Of a stretch of 42,587 nt of DNA, positions 7,255 to 15,276 are shown piece after piece (position 1 is the stretch's first letter; each line of letters begins with the position of its first letter). The translations under genes and the position numbers were made by a program. The DNA comes from JAVBNC01 sp031551765 (GTDB lineage Bacteria; Desulfobacterota; Desulfovibrionia; Desulfovibrionales; Desulfovibrionaceae). The stretch spans positions 1 to 42,587 of the forward strand of contig JAVBNC010000110.1 in assembly GCA_031551765.1 (NCBI GenBank), in the 5' to 3' direction. The notes under the pieces are model-generated. The model had not been told where the DNA came from, did not search any database, and saw only the letters and a program-made list of their open reading frames with translations.

Positions 7255-8793
7255 ATGCACCACAATCCTTCCGCTCCCGATTATACTGTGGGTATCCTGG
7301 GCACCGGCCTTATGGGCCAGGGTATTGCGCAGATAGCTTCGCAGGCCGGGCTTTCGGTCATTTTGCTGGACGCGGCTCCCGGGGCCGCTGAAAAGGCCAA
7401 GGCCCAGGTGGGGTCCGTGCTGAATATGCTGGCGGGCAAGGGGAAAATCACGCAAGAGGCCGCGCGTCAGGCTGTGGAACGCATCAGCGTGGCGGATTCC
7501 ATGGCGGGTTTCGCGGACTGCCACCTGGTCATTGAGGCCATTGTGGAAAAGCTGGACGTCAAATGCGCCGTGTTCAGACAGCTGGAGGAGCATGTTTCCG
7601 ACGACTGTTTGCTGGCCAGCAACACTTCGTCCCTGTCCATCACGGAAATCGCCGTCGCCTGTAAAAGGCCGGAGCGAGTGGCCGGGTTCCACTTTTTCAG
7701 CCCCGTGCCGCTGATGAAGGTGGTGGAAGTGATAGCCGCCCTGCAGAGCGCGCCCTGGACCGGCGACGTGCTGGCGGAACTGGCCAAACGCATGGGCCAC
7801 GCGCCCGTCCGCACCAACGATTCGCCGGGCTTCGTCATCAACAACGCCGGGCGCGGCTACCCCACGGAAGGCCTGCGCCTGCTGGAAGAAAGCGTGGCCG
7901 CGCCGGAAGTTATCGACGCCATTCTCAAGCAGGCCGCCGGGTTCCGCATGGGGCCGTTCGAACTGCTGGACCTTACCGGCCTGGACGTCTCCCAGCCGGC
8001 CATGGAAGCCGTGTACAACCAGTTTTTCCAGGAACCCCGCTTCCGGCCTTCCGTGCTGGGCCGCCAGCGCCTGGCCGCCAACATTCTGGGCCGCAAGACC
8101 GGGCAGGGCTTTTACCGCTACCAGGACGGCAAAAAGGTCGAGCCGCCCCTGCAAAGCGCGCCGTTCACCGGCGTTTCCCCTGTCGGCACCCGCGTCTGGC
8201 TGGGCCAGGGGCCGGAAGAGGAAAAGAAGCTCGTGCGTTCCCTGCTGGCCGCCGCCGGGGCCGTGCCGGATACCGGCCCCGCCCCGCGCCCGGAAGCCCT
8301 GTGCCTGGTGTTCCCCCTCGGCCGCGACGCCACTTCCGCCGCCCTGGCCGAAGGCCTGGACCCCAGGCGCACCCTGGCCCTGGATGTGTTCTGCGGCCTG
8401 TCCACCCACCGCACGCTCATGACCACCCCGCTGACCGGAAAACGCTGGAGTGAGCTGGCCCAGGCCCTGTTCAGCGCGGACGGCGTGCCCGCTTCCGTCA
8501 TCCACGACAGCGCGGGCTTCGTCACCCAGCGGGTCATCGCCTGCATCGTCAACCTGGGCTGCGAAATCGCCCAGCGCCGCATCGCCTCGCCGGAAGATAT
8601 CGACCGCGCCGTCACCCTGGGCCTGGGCTACCCCAAAGGTCCCCTGGCCCTGGGCGACCACTACGGCCCGCGGAAAATCCTGGCCATACTCCAGGAACTG
8701 CAAGCCGCCTACGGCGACCCGCGCTACCGCCCCAGCCCCTGGCTGACCCGCCGCGCCCGCCTGGAGGTTTCGCTGCTGACGCCTGAGGCGTAA
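7255..8793 (+). CDS. 3-Hydroxyacyl-CoA dehydrogenase, PaaH-like
   Basis: 512-residue NAD-dependent dehydrogenase that oxidises 3-hydroxyacyl-CoA to 3-ketoacyl-CoA. The Rossmann motif GTGLMG (16-21) opens the NAD-binding domain, and the catalytic His146 lies in AGFHFFSPVP. There are two C-terminal dimerisation-type domains: the first begins NDSPGFVINN and the second IHDSAGFVTQR, followed by DIDRAVTLGLGYPKGPLALG. This duplicated layout and length are those of PaaH/PaaC-type enzymes rather than the short (about 280 aa) bacterial form. The start at 7255 follows AAAAGGAT; an in-frame extension of 46 codons runs through the repeat and is rejected. It is co-directional with the hydratase. No thiolase is seen in the window, so the pathway is completed elsewhere. 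Confidence 0.92.
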   Translation: MHHNPSAPDYTVGILGTGLMGQGIAQIASQAGLSVILLDAAPGAAEKAKAQVGSVLNMLAGKGKITQEAARQAVERISVADSMAGFADCHLVIEAIVEKLDVKCAVFRQLEEHVSDDCLLASNTSSLSITEIAVACKRPERVAGFHFFSPVPLMKVVEVIAALQSAPWTGDVLAELAKRMGHAPVRTNDSPGFVINNAGRGYPTEGLRLLEESVAAPEVIDAILKQAAGFRMGPFELLDLTGLDVSQPAMEAVYNQFFQEPRFRPSVLGRQRLAANILGRKTGQGFYRYQDGKKVEPPLQSAPFTGVSPVGTRVWLGQGPEEEKKLVRSLLAAAGAVPDTGPAPRPEALCLVFPLGRDATSAALAEGLDPRRTLALDVFCGLSTHRTLMTTPLTGKRWSELAQALFSADGVPASVIHDSAGFVTQRVIACIVNLGCEIAQRRIASPEDIDRAVTLGLGYPKGPLALGDHYGPRKILAILQELQAAYGDPRYRPSPWLTRRARLEVSLLTPEA

Positions 8794-8800
8794 AAAATCT

Positions 8801-8889
8801 GGGGGAAGGAGAGAAACATTTTTGGAAAAAAGTTTCTCTCCTTCCCCCAGACCCCCATCCTCTCTTCAAAAAACTTTGTCAGGGGGTGG
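8801..8889. repeat. Family C hairpin repeat, copy C2
   Basis: A perfect 17-bp stem (arms GGGGGAAGGAGAGAAAC and GTTTCTCTCCTTCCCCC) begins 7 bases past the dehydrogenase stop. It is followed by the conserved tail AGACCCCCATCCTCTCTTC and AAAAAACTTTGTCAGGGGGT. The tail recurs at 11783 in reverse and at 36661. Confidence 0.75.
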
Positions 8890-8942
8890 ATGCTCTTTGA
8901 TGGGGCGGTGTTTCGCTTTTGGAGCACGTGCCCTTTTGAATG

Positions 8943-8995
8943 AAAAACGACGGCCCGGAATCATGGCGACTCCGGGCCGTCGGCGTTTTTTTTGG
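8943..8995. terminator. Bidirectional intrinsic terminator between convergent genes
   Basis: Perfect 11-bp stem GACGGCCCGGA (8949-8959) and TCCGGGCCGTC (8971-8981), followed on the plus strand by GGCG and eight T residues. The minus strand has a run of five T residues after the other arm. It separates the rightward dehydrogenase gene from the leftward rhodanese gene. Confidence 0.85.
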
Positions 8996-8998
8996 GTC

Positions 8999-9406
8999 CT
9001 ACTTGAACCTGAAGGTTCCGCTGCGGTTGTATTCAGGCGTGGCGTCCAGGTACCACAGCCCCACGCGCAGCGAGTCGGGGCGGGCCTTGCTCAGTATGTC
9101 ATACGCGGCGGCCGCCCTTCTGCCCGTGCGGCAGAGTATGAGTATGGGCCGCCCTTCCGGTATTTCGCCCAGCCGCTTTTTCAGCTCCTGCACCGGGATG
9201 AGCAGCGCGCCCGGCACGTGGCCCTGGTCGAATTCCGCCTGGGTGCGCACGTCCAGAATGAGCAATCGCTCACCCAAGGCGGTGATCAGGGCTTGGCCGG
9301 TTTCACCGTTTACCGCGCCGCTGGAGGGCAGCTCCGCCGCCCGGCAGACCCCGGCGACAAGAAGAAAAGCCAACGCCAGCGTGTAGAGCACAGAGCACCG
9401 TTTCAT
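8999..9406 (-). CDS. Periplasmic rhodanese-domain protein
   Basis: 135-residue single-domain rhodanese with a signal peptide (residues 1-23, MKRCSVLYTLALAFLLVAGV then CRA|AEL). The fold is marked by LLILDVRTQAEFDQGHVPGA (48-67) and the active-site loop LCRTGRR, whose cysteine would carry a persulfide. The position suggests sulfur transfer or phage-shock PspE-like activity in the periplasm; the acceptor is unknown. The start at 9406 has GAGGAT just upstream. An in-frame extension lies in repeat D2 and is rejected. It lies downstream of transketolase on the same strand with repeat D2 between them, so co-transcription is possible, with no metabolic link apparent. Confidence 0.87.
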   Translation of the reverse strand: MKRCSVLYTLALAFLLVAGVCRAAELPSSGAVNGETGQALITALGERLLILDVRTQAEFDQGHVPGALLIPVQELKKRLGEIPEGRPILILCRTGRRAAAAYDILSKARPDSLRVGLWYLDATPEYNRSGTFRFK

Positions 9407-9436
9407 AGGTATCCTCGCATTTTTTTCTTCGGCGTC

Positions 9437-9603
9437 CGCACAACCCGCCCCACAGGACGTGGGGCTGCGGAGCGGCGGGGCCTCAGCAACACAGCCCGCT
9501 ACGCGCATTGAGCCGGGTACCGCGCTTCCCGGCGGCTTTCGCGCCCCGCACAACATCCCGCCGCGAGAGGCCGCGTCCGCCAGGAAGGCGGACCGGCCGT
9601 CAT
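9437..9603. repeat. Family D dispersed repeat, copy D2
   Basis: Matches 171-335 at both ends. Stem-loops CCCCAC (9448-9453) with GTGGGG (9459-9464) around AGGAC, and GTCCGCC (9575-9581) with GGCGGAC (9587-9593) around AGGAA. In the first stem one G:C pair of copy D1 is an A:T pair here, so pairing is kept. Its CCGTCAT end overlaps the transketolase stop codon at 9600-9602. Confidence 0.7.
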
Positions 9604-11597
9604 GCGATCAGGTTTTCCACTGTTTTGACCACGTGGTCCACGGTAAAGCCGAAGTGCTTGAACAATTCCTTGCCCGGCGCGCTTTCGCCGAAACTGTCCA
9701 TGCCCACCACCGCGCCGTCCAGGCCCACGTACTTGCGCCACCAGTCCACGGAAGCCGCTTCCACGGCCACCCTGGCGCGCACGGCCCGCGGCAGCACGCT
9801 TTCCTTCCAGGCCGCGTCCTGCGCTTCAAAGCGCTCCGCGCAGACCATGGACACCACGCGCACCTTGCGGCCCTTTTTCGTCAGGGCCTCGGCCGCTTCC
9901 AGGGCCAGGGACGTTTCCGAGCCGCTGGCCAGCAGAATGGCTTCCGGCGCGCCCTTGCAGTCGCGCAGGATGTAGCCGCCCCGCTCGACGGCGGCCAGGG
10001 TCTTGGCGTCGCGGGATGCCCCCGGCAGGTTCTGGCGGCTCAAAATCAGGCAGGAGGGGCCGTCCTTGCGGGTGACGGCCGCTTTCCAGGCCGCGGCCGT
10101 TTCCGCCGCGTCGCAGGGACGCCAGACGTCCAGGCCCGGAATCAGGCGCAGGGACGGCACCTGCTCCACGGGCTGGTGCGTGGGGCCGTCTTCCCCCACG
10201 CCGATGGAATCGTGGGTCAGCACCCAGACCACCCGCTGTTTCATGAGCGCGGACAGGCGTATGGCCGAGCGCGCGTAGTCCGAAAACACCAGGAAAGTGC
10301 CCGCGTAGGGAATGAACCCGCCGTGCAGGGCCAGGCCGTTCATGATCGCGCCCATGGCGAATTCGCGCACGCCGTAGGCGATATATTCCGCGTCCGGCTG
10401 CTCCGCGCTGACCACTTTCGCCCCGGCCCACTGGGTGTTCACCGAAGAGGAAAGGTCCGCCGCGCCGCCCAGCAGTTCCGGCAGCTTCTTGCCCGCCAGC
10501 ACGTTGAGCGCGTTGCGGGAAGAACTGCGGGTAGCCAGGTTTTCCGCCGCCTTCTGGAAGGCCGCGACGCATTCGTCCGCTTCCTTTTCCCAGGCCTTGG
10601 GCAAATCGCCCCGCATGCGCCGCGTGAATTCCTTGGCCAGGTCCGGGTACGCCTTGGCATAGGCCGCGAACAGGTCGTTCCAGGCCTTTTCCGCCGCCTT
10701 GCCCTTGCGTTTGGCATCCCAGCCTTTGTACACGTCCGCCGGGATCTCGAAGGGCCCGTAGTTCCAGCCCAGGGCCTTCTTGGCCCCGGCCGCGTCCTCC
10801 GCGCCCAGGGGCGCGCCGTGGGTCTTTTCCGTGCCCGCCTTGCCCGGGGAGCCGAACCCGATGACCGTGCGGCAGCAGATCAGGCTGGGCTTGTCCGTGA
10901 CCTTGCGCGCCTTGGCAATGGCCCGCTTGATAGACGCGCCGTCGTGCCCGTCCACATCGGAAATCACATGCCAGCCGTAGGCCTTGTACCGGGCCGCCAC
11001 GTCTTCCGCGAACCAGCCCGTGACCTTGCCGTCAATGGAAATGCCGTTCTGGTCAAAGAGCACGATGAGCTTGCCCAGGCCCAAGGTGCCCGCCAGGGAG
11101 CTGGCCTCGCCGGACACGCCTTCCATCAGGCAGCCTTCGCCCAGGGTCACATACGTGTAGTGGTCCACCACCGGAAAGCCTTCCCGGTTGAAGTGCGCGG
11201 CCAGCATTTTTTCCGCGAGCGCCATGCCCACGGCCATGGCCAGACCCTGACCCAAGGGGCCGGTGGTGGCTTCCACGCCCGGCGTCATCCCGTGTTCCGG
11301 GTGGCCCGGCGTCTTGGACCCCAGTTGCCGGAAACGCTTGATCTCCTCCAGCGGCAGGTCGTAGCCCGTCAAATGCAGCACGCTGTACAGCAGCATGGAC
11401 GCGTGCCCGTTGGAAAGCACAAAGCGGTCCCGGTTGACCCAGGACGGGTTGCACGGGTTGTGGCGCATAAAGTCGTTCCACAACACTTCCGCCATGTCCG
11501 CCATACCCATGGGCGCGCCGGGATGGCCCGACTGCGCCTGCTCCACCGCGTCCATTGACAGTGCCCGAATTGCGTTGGCCAGCGTTCTGCGTTCCAT
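9600..11597 (-). CDS. tkt: Transketolase
   Basis: 665-residue thiamine-diphosphate enzyme that moves two-carbon ketol units between sugar phosphates, of normal length. Recognisable blocks are SGHPGAPMGMADMAEVLW (23-40), SNGHASMLLY (62-71), PEHGMTPGVEATTGPLGQGL (100-119), THDSIGVGEDGPTHQPVEQV and the C-terminal domain. The thiamine diphosphate motif reads GEG (153-155) to N184 instead of the expected GDG..N. Glu154 replaces the aspartate that binds the metal, and the codon is clearly GAA. The start at 11597 has AAGGAG 8 bases upstream. It lies below the 2-hydroxyacid dehydrogenase gene, separated by repeats C3 and B3. It could serve central metabolism or supply pentose and heptose precursors to the adjacent glycan cluster. 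Confidence 0.95.
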   Translation of the reverse strand: MERRTLANAIRALSMDAVEQAQSGHPGAPMGMADMAEVLWNDFMRHNPCNPSWVNRDRFVLSNGHASMLLYSVLHLTGYDLPLEEIKRFRQLGSKTPGHPEHGMTPGVEATTGPLGQGLAMAVGMALAEKMLAAHFNREGFPVVDHYTYVTLGEGCLMEGVSGEASSLAGTLGLGKLIVLFDQNGISIDGKVTGWFAEDVAARYKAYGWHVISDVDGHDGASIKRAIAKARKVTDKPSLICCRTVIGFGSPGKAGTEKTHGAPLGAEDAAGAKKALGWNYGPFEIPADVYKGWDAKRKGKAAEKAWNDLFAAYAKAYPDLAKEFTRRMRGDLPKAWEKEADECVAAFQKAAENLATRSSSRNALNVLAGKKLPELLGGAADLSSSVNTQWAGAKVVSAEQPDAEYIAYGVREFAMGAIMNGLALHGGFIPYAGTFLVFSDYARSAIRLSALMKQRVVWVLTHDSIGVGEDGPTHQPVEQVPSLRLIPGLDVWRPCDAAETAAAWKAAVTRKDGPSCLILSRQNLPGASRDAKTLAAVERGGYILRDCKGAPEAILLASGSETSLALEAAEALTKKGRKVRVVSMVCAERFEAQDAAWKESVLPRAVRARVAVEAASVDWWRKYVGLDGAVVGMDSFGESAPGKELFKHFGFTVDHVVKTVENLIA

Positions 11598-11633
11598 GAA
11601 ATGCTCTCCTTACCTGGGTAGTCGAAGAATTTA

Positions 11634-11718
11634 TTTTGTCGAAGCCAATGAAAAATCGCAGCAGGGCGCTGCCCTGCACCCGCCAAGGGCTAGCGCCCCT
11701 GGACCCCTTTCAGGGTGG
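11634..11718 (-). repeat. Family B repeat, copy B3
   Basis: Contains GTCGAAGCCAATG, the perfect stem GCAGGGC with GCCCTGC around a three-base loop, CCGCCAAGGGCTAGCGCC and the TTTCAGGGTGG end. It lies just upstream of the transketolase start, in the opposite orientation relative to transcription from the copies at 14240, 36836 and 40674. Confidence 0.7.
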
Positions 11719-11782
11719 TTATGAAAAGTGGTGCCTCTAACTATCTGTTATCATTTCATCAGCAGCGTTTCCCCACTATCCA

Positions 11783-11868
11783 CCCTGTCAAAGTTCTTTG
11801 GAGGAGGGATGGGGGTCTGGGGGAAGGGAGGAACCTTTCTTCCAAGAAAGGTTCCTCCTTCCCCCGGG
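11783..11868. repeat. Family C hairpin repeat, copy C3
   Basis: The best long stem of the family: outer arms GGGGGAAGG and CCTTCCCCC, inner arms AGGAACCTTTCTT and AAGAAAGGTTCCT, with one bulged G and a two-base CC loop. It begins about 7 bases past the stop of the 2-hydroxyacid dehydrogenase gene. The tail CCCTGTCAAAGTTCTTTGGA lies on the far side. No T tract follows. Confidence 0.75.
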
Positions 11869-11874
11869 CGTCAT

Positions 11875-12780
11875 TCACGCTCCCAGCGCCGCCAAAAGGT
11901 TTTTCACGGTGTCCACTTCCATGCCGATGCGGGCTTCTTTAGCGTAGGAACCCACGTGGGGGGTGAGCAGTACTTGGGGCAGTTGGGCCAGCGGGCCGGT
12001 GTAGGGTTCCTTGCCGAACACGTCCAGGGCGGCTCCGGCCAGTTTGTTGCTTTCCAGGGCGGCGAACAGAGCTTCTTCGTCCACCAGACCGCCACGGGCC
12101 AGGTTGAGCACCAGCGCGCCGGGATGGAGTTTGGCGAGACGAGCGGCATCCAGCACGGGCTTGCCGTCCTTGGGCTTGGCGCAGTGCAGGGTGATAATGT
12201 CCGCCCAGGCCAGCAGCGCATCCAGGTCCATCTTGGCGTGGACGCCGCCCTCCACAAAGGGGTCGGAAAAGGCGACGTCGCAACCTAGGAGGGAGAACAG
12301 CTCCGCCGTAGCGCGGCCTATGCGGCCGTAGCCGATAACGCCCACCTTCTTGCCCTGCAGCAGGTTGCCCATGCGCTTTTTCCAGGTGCCGGAACGCAGT
12401 TCGCGGTCCATGCGGCTGACCTGGCGGGAGAGATCCAGGGCGCAGGCCAGCGCCAGTTCCGCCACCGCGCGGGTGGGGCCGTCCGGCGTGTTGCAGACCG
12501 TGATATTCCGGGCTTTGGCGGCGGCCAGGTCCACATTGTCCACGCCCACGCCGCAGCGGGAAATGACTTTCAGCTCCGGCAGCGCGGCCATGACCCGTTC
12601 GGTCAGCGGTTCCGTGCCCGCGGCCACGCCCACGCAGCCCGCCAGCAACGTGATGGCTTCGTCCTCGGTCAGGGCGCGGCCGTGGGGGTTCATGACGACT
12701 TCAAAGCCCTTGTCGCGCAGCAGGCGCAGGGGTTCGTCGCTGAACTGGGCAAAAGAGGAGGTGGTGACGGCGACTTTCAT
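11875..12780 (-). CDS. D-isomer-specific 2-hydroxyacid dehydrogenase (phosphoglycerate dehydrogenase-like)
   Basis: 301-residue NAD-dependent dehydrogenase without the C-terminal ACT domain found in long SerA enzymes. The NAD-binding motif is GVIGYGRIG (147-155). The catalytic triad of the family is complete: Arg229 (NLARGGLVDE), Glu258 (GKEP) and His275 (TPHVGS). RCGVGVDNVDLAAAK (75-89) and CNTP (96-99) are the usual substrate-domain blocks. The acyltransferase gene lies five bases upstream on the same strand, so both are in one operon. The position at the end of a glycan cluster with an aldolase and a KdsB-like enzyme suggests a keto-acid or hydroxy-acid step in making an acidic sugar. A housekeeping role in serine synthesis cannot be excluded. 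Confidence 0.88.
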   Translation of the reverse strand: MKVAVTTSSFAQFSDEPLRLLRDKGFEVVMNPHGRALTEDEAITLLAGCVGVAAGTEPLTERVMAALPELKVISRCGVGVDNVDLAAAKARNITVCNTPDGPTRAVAELALACALDLSRQVSRMDRELRSGTWKKRMGNLLQGKKVGVIGYGRIGRATAELFSLLGCDVAFSDPFVEGGVHAKMDLDALLAWADIITLHCAKPKDGKPVLDAARLAKLHPGALVLNLARGGLVDEEALFAALESNKLAGAALDVFGKEPYTGPLAQLPQVLLTPHVGSYAKEARIGMEVDTVKNLLAALGA

Positions 12781-12785
12781 GCGTT

Positions 12786-13388
12786 CTATCCTTCCCGGCT
12801 TTCCGCGCCGGTTCTGTATTTGAGCACTTTAGCGGGCACCCCGCCCACAACAGCCCCTGGCGGCACGTCGCGGTTGACCACCGCGCCCGCCCCCACCACG
12901 GCCCCGCTGCCGATGCGCACGCCGGGCAGAATGGTGCAGTGCGCGCTGATCCAGACATCGTCTTCAATGACCACGAAACTTGCCACGTGGCCCTGGTCCA
13001 CAATGGGGACGTCCGTGCGGTCGAAACGGTGGTTGGCGCCCTGGATAATGGTCATGGGCCCGATGGCCACGTCGTTGCCGATGCTGATCTCCGCGTCATT
13101 GGCGTTGATGGAGGAAAAATCCCCCAGAAACACCCGCCTGCCCAGGGTAATTTTGCCCCGCGCCGCGTACAGCGAGCTGTGGCGGTTCAGCCCCACGCCC
13201 TCGCCCAGCCGGATGTTGCGGAAGCCCTGGATGACCACGCCCACCCCGCTACGGAAATACCCGGCCGCGCCGAAAAACGGCCCGTACGCGAAACGCCGCA
13301 GTAGTGTGCCCGGCCCGCCGGGAATCCACCCGAAAATGCCGCGCAACAATTCAGCCCCCTGCAAGGCCAGGCGCGTTTTGAAATCCAT
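12786..13388 (-). CDS. Left-handed beta-helix (hexapeptide repeat) acyltransferase
   Basis: 200-residue O-acetyltransferase-like protein of the WcaF/maltose acetyltransferase type. Hexapeptide repeats run from about residue 58 to 185 (IRLGEGVGLN, ITLGRRVFLGD, ISIGNDVAIGP, VVIEDDVWISAHCTI, VRIGSGAVVGAGAVV), with a final VPAKVLKY. The expected catalytic histidine is His120 (QGANHRFD), in the loop that breaks the helix. It would acetylate a sugar or lipid-linked saccharide in the cytoplasm with acetyl-CoA. It is five bases from the dehydrogenase gene and 54 bases from the KdsB-like gene, all on one strand, in a surface-glycan operon. Confidence 0.88.
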   Translation of the reverse strand: MDFKTRLALQGAELLRGIFGWIPGGPGTLLRRFAYGPFFGAAGYFRSGVGVVIQGFRNIRLGEGVGLNRHSSLYAARGKITLGRRVFLGDFSSINANDAEISIGNDVAIGPMTIIQGANHRFDRTDVPIVDQGHVASFVVIEDDVWISAHCTILPGVRIGSGAVVGAGAVVNRDVPPGAVVGGVPAKVLKYRTGAESREG

Positions 13389-13407
13389 GTGCCGCTCCTG
13401 CGGAGTG

Positions 13408-13440
13408 TGGGGAAAGGGAGGGTTTTCTCTCCCCCGGTTT
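13408..13440. repeat. Possible remnant of a family C hairpin (C5)
   Basis: GGGGAAAGGGAGGGTTTTCTC followed within a few bases by CTCCCCC, directly after the stop of the KdsB-like gene. It is shorter and less regular than C1 to C4, but has the same base pattern and the same position against a stop codon. Confidence 0.4.
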
Positions 13441-13442
13441 CA

Positions 13443-14210
13443 CTAGCTGTACAACTTGCGCAGCTTGTCGTCCTGCATCAGTTCACGGACGCGGGCGCAG
13501 TCTTCCGTGGTGTCCACGCTGAGGGTGCGGATGTTGATCTGGACCATGCGCACTTTGTCGCCGTGCTCCAGGATACGCATCATGTCTACGGACTCAATTA
13601 TTTCCAGCGGCGTTTCCGGCAGCGCGTTGAAGTGCAGCAGGTAGTCGCGGCGGAAGGGGATGATGCAGACCTGCTTTTTCATGGGCACTTTCGGGGTGCC
13701 CTTGCGGCGGGAGGGGATGGGTTCGCGGGAGAAATACAGGGCGTCGCCCGCCAGGTCCGTGACCACCTTGACTTCGTTGGGGTCTTCGAACTCGGTTTCG
13801 TCGGCCAGGTCGGCCATCAGGTTGACCACCTGGATGGACGGATCTTTCAGCATGGGGGCCACGGCGGCGTCAATCATTTCCGGGGTGATCATGGGCTCGT
13901 CGCCCTGGATCATGACCACGATGTCCGCGCTGATGCCCAGCTCTTTTTCGATCTTGAGCAGGGCTTCGGCGGTTCTGTCCGTGCAGCGGGTGTGGGTGTC
14001 CGCGGTCATGACGGCCTTGAGATTCTTGCTCGCGGCGTAGTTCATAATCACGTCATCGCAGGTGGCGATATAGGTGGCGGCCAAATGCTTGCACATGGCC
14101 GTGCGGAAGGCCACGTGCCCGACCATGGGCACGCCGTGGATATCCGCCAGGGGTTTGCCGGGGTAGCGCGAAGAACCCATGCGGGCCGGAATGATGGCGA
14201 TAATGTTCAT
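13443..14210 (-). CDS. KdsB-like CMP-ulosonate cytidylyltransferase
   Basis: 255-residue nucleotidyltransferase of the 3-deoxy-manno-octulosonate cytidylyltransferase family, which makes CMP-sugars from CTP. PARMGSSRYPGKPL (8-21) is the CTP-binding loop, IQGDEPMI (101-108) carries the metal-binding aspartate, and DPNEVKVV (143-150) and LYFSREPIP (158-166) follow the KdsB pattern. Two signature sites differ from classical KdsB: the usual ATDD is ATCDD (49-53), and the usual SGTDR is RCTDR (75-79). These could reflect a different ulosonic acid such as 8-amino-Kdo, given kdnA/kdnB in this window, or a new sugar; I cannot decide. It lies between the epimerase and acyltransferase genes. Confidence 0.85.
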   Translation of the reverse strand: MNIIAIIPARMGSSRYPGKPLADIHGVPMVGHVAFRTAMCKHLAATYIATCDDVIMNYAASKNLKAVMTADTHTRCTDRTAEALLKIEKELGISADIVVMIQGDEPMITPEMIDAAVAPMLKDPSIQVVNLMADLADETEFEDPNEVKVVTDLAGDALYFSREPIPSRRKGTPKVPMKKQVCIIPFRRDYLLHFNALPETPLEIIESVDMMRILEHGDKVRMVQINIRTLSVDTTEDCARVRELMQDDKLRKLYS

Positions 14211-14239
14211 GATGAATCCTAGCGGTTATATTTTTCACC

Positions 14240-14321
14240 CACCCTGAATGGGGTCCAGGGGCGCTAGCCCTTGGCGGGTGCAGGGCAGCGCCCTGCTCTC
14301 ATTCTTGGATGGCTTCGACAA
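14240..14321. repeat. Family B repeat, copy B4
   Basis: A full copy: ACCCTGAATGGGGTCC, AGGGGCGCTAGCCCTTGG, the stem GCAGGGC with GCCCTGC around AGC, CTCTCATTCTTGG and ATGGCTTCGACAA. Its GTCGAAGCC end lies four bases past the epimerase stop (14325) on the minus strand. Confidence 0.8.
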
Positions 14322-14324
14322 CTA

Positions 14325-15233
14325 TTACTTCTTCACCAGATAATCCTGGGCCGTGACCAGATCCGGGTGCAGTTCGCGGTGCACCTCTTCTATGGCGCGC
14401 AGAATGCCCTGGCCCAGGTCCGTGGACAGGCGCGGGGTCATCTTTTTACCGATTTTGGGACTGAAGGAATAGGGGGTTATCTCGTAGTGGCCGCTCTGGT
14501 CGTCGGCCAGGAAGTCGAACTTGACGTCCTTGTCCAGCATTTCGGCGATCATTTTGAGCACGTCGCCCACGCGCATGGGCTGGTGGCCGGTGAGGACCAG
14601 GTGCTCGTTGGCGTATTCCGGCGCGAGGATCTCCACGCTGGCGGAAGCCGCGTCTTCCGCGTGGATGTATTCGCGTAAGGCGGTGGCGTGGCCGTAGTAG
14701 GAAATGCGGCCGGTGGTCAGGGCCTCGCGCACGAAACGGTAGATGGCGTTGCGCATGTCCGCCCTGGGGCCGTAAAGCGAGCCGTAGCGGAGGATGGTGT
14801 ATTCCTGGCCATACACCTGATGGTAATTTTCAATGTACAGCTCGGAAGCCTGCTTGCTGCAGCGGTAAAAGCCCCCGGCCTTGCTGTAGACATACAGGGA
14901 ACTGGCGAAGATGAAACGCTTGGTCTTGGTCTTGCGGCAGGCGTCCAGGACCATGACGTTGCCCAGCACGTTGTACTTGACCGTTTCCACGGGCTTGGAC
15001 CCGGCTTCCCCGATATCCGCGATGCCCGCGAAGTTGTAGACGGCGTTCGCGCCCTCCACGGCCTTTTGCACCACGTCGGCGTCCAGAATATCGCCCACCA
15101 GCATGGTCTGGCCCGGCCGCAGCCAGGGCGAGGGGCGCAGGTCGAACACCGTCACATCGTGGCCGGCGTCGGAAAGTTTGTCGCAAACGTGGGAACCGAT
15201 GAACCCGGCCCCGCCGAACACTGTGATTTTCAT
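14325..15233 (-). CDS. NAD-dependent epimerase/dehydratase (extended SDR)
   Basis: 302-residue extended short-chain dehydrogenase acting on a nucleotide-activated sugar. The Rossmann motif is GGAGFIG (7-13), and the catalytic pair Tyr123-xxx-Lys127 lies in FYRCSK with the usual serine block FASSLYVYSKA just before. It would epimerise, dehydrate or reduce a sugar nucleotide; the specific reaction cannot be read. An ATG at 15233 is preferred to a GTG nine bases upstream, because GGGTGG precedes the ATG and the Rossmann strand begins at residue 2. The aldolase gene lies 43 bases upstream. Repeat B4 separates it from the KdsB-like gene. Confidence 0.87.
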   Translation of the reverse strand: MKITVFGGAGFIGSHVCDKLSDAGHDVTVFDLRPSPWLRPGQTMLVGDILDADVVQKAVEGANAVYNFAGIADIGEAGSKPVETVKYNVLGNVMVLDACRKTKTKRFIFASSLYVYSKAGGFYRCSKQASELYIENYHQVYGQEYTILRYGSLYGPRADMRNAIYRFVREALTTGRISYYGHATALREYIHAEDAASASVEILAPEYANEHLVLTGHQPMRVGDVLKMIAEMLDKDVKFDFLADDQSGHYEITPYSFSPKIGKKMTPRLSTDLGQGILRAIEEVHRELHPDLVTAQDYLVKK

Positions 15234-15276
15234 AACATCCACCCGATATGGTCAGGGGAGCGCGGCCCCCCTGCTG

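Noticed and set aside
11783..11868. Family C hairpin as an ordinary intrinsic terminator
   Set aside because: The stem is far longer than needed, no T tract follows on either strand, and a shared sequence tail continues beyond the stem; it is better described as a dispersed repeat.
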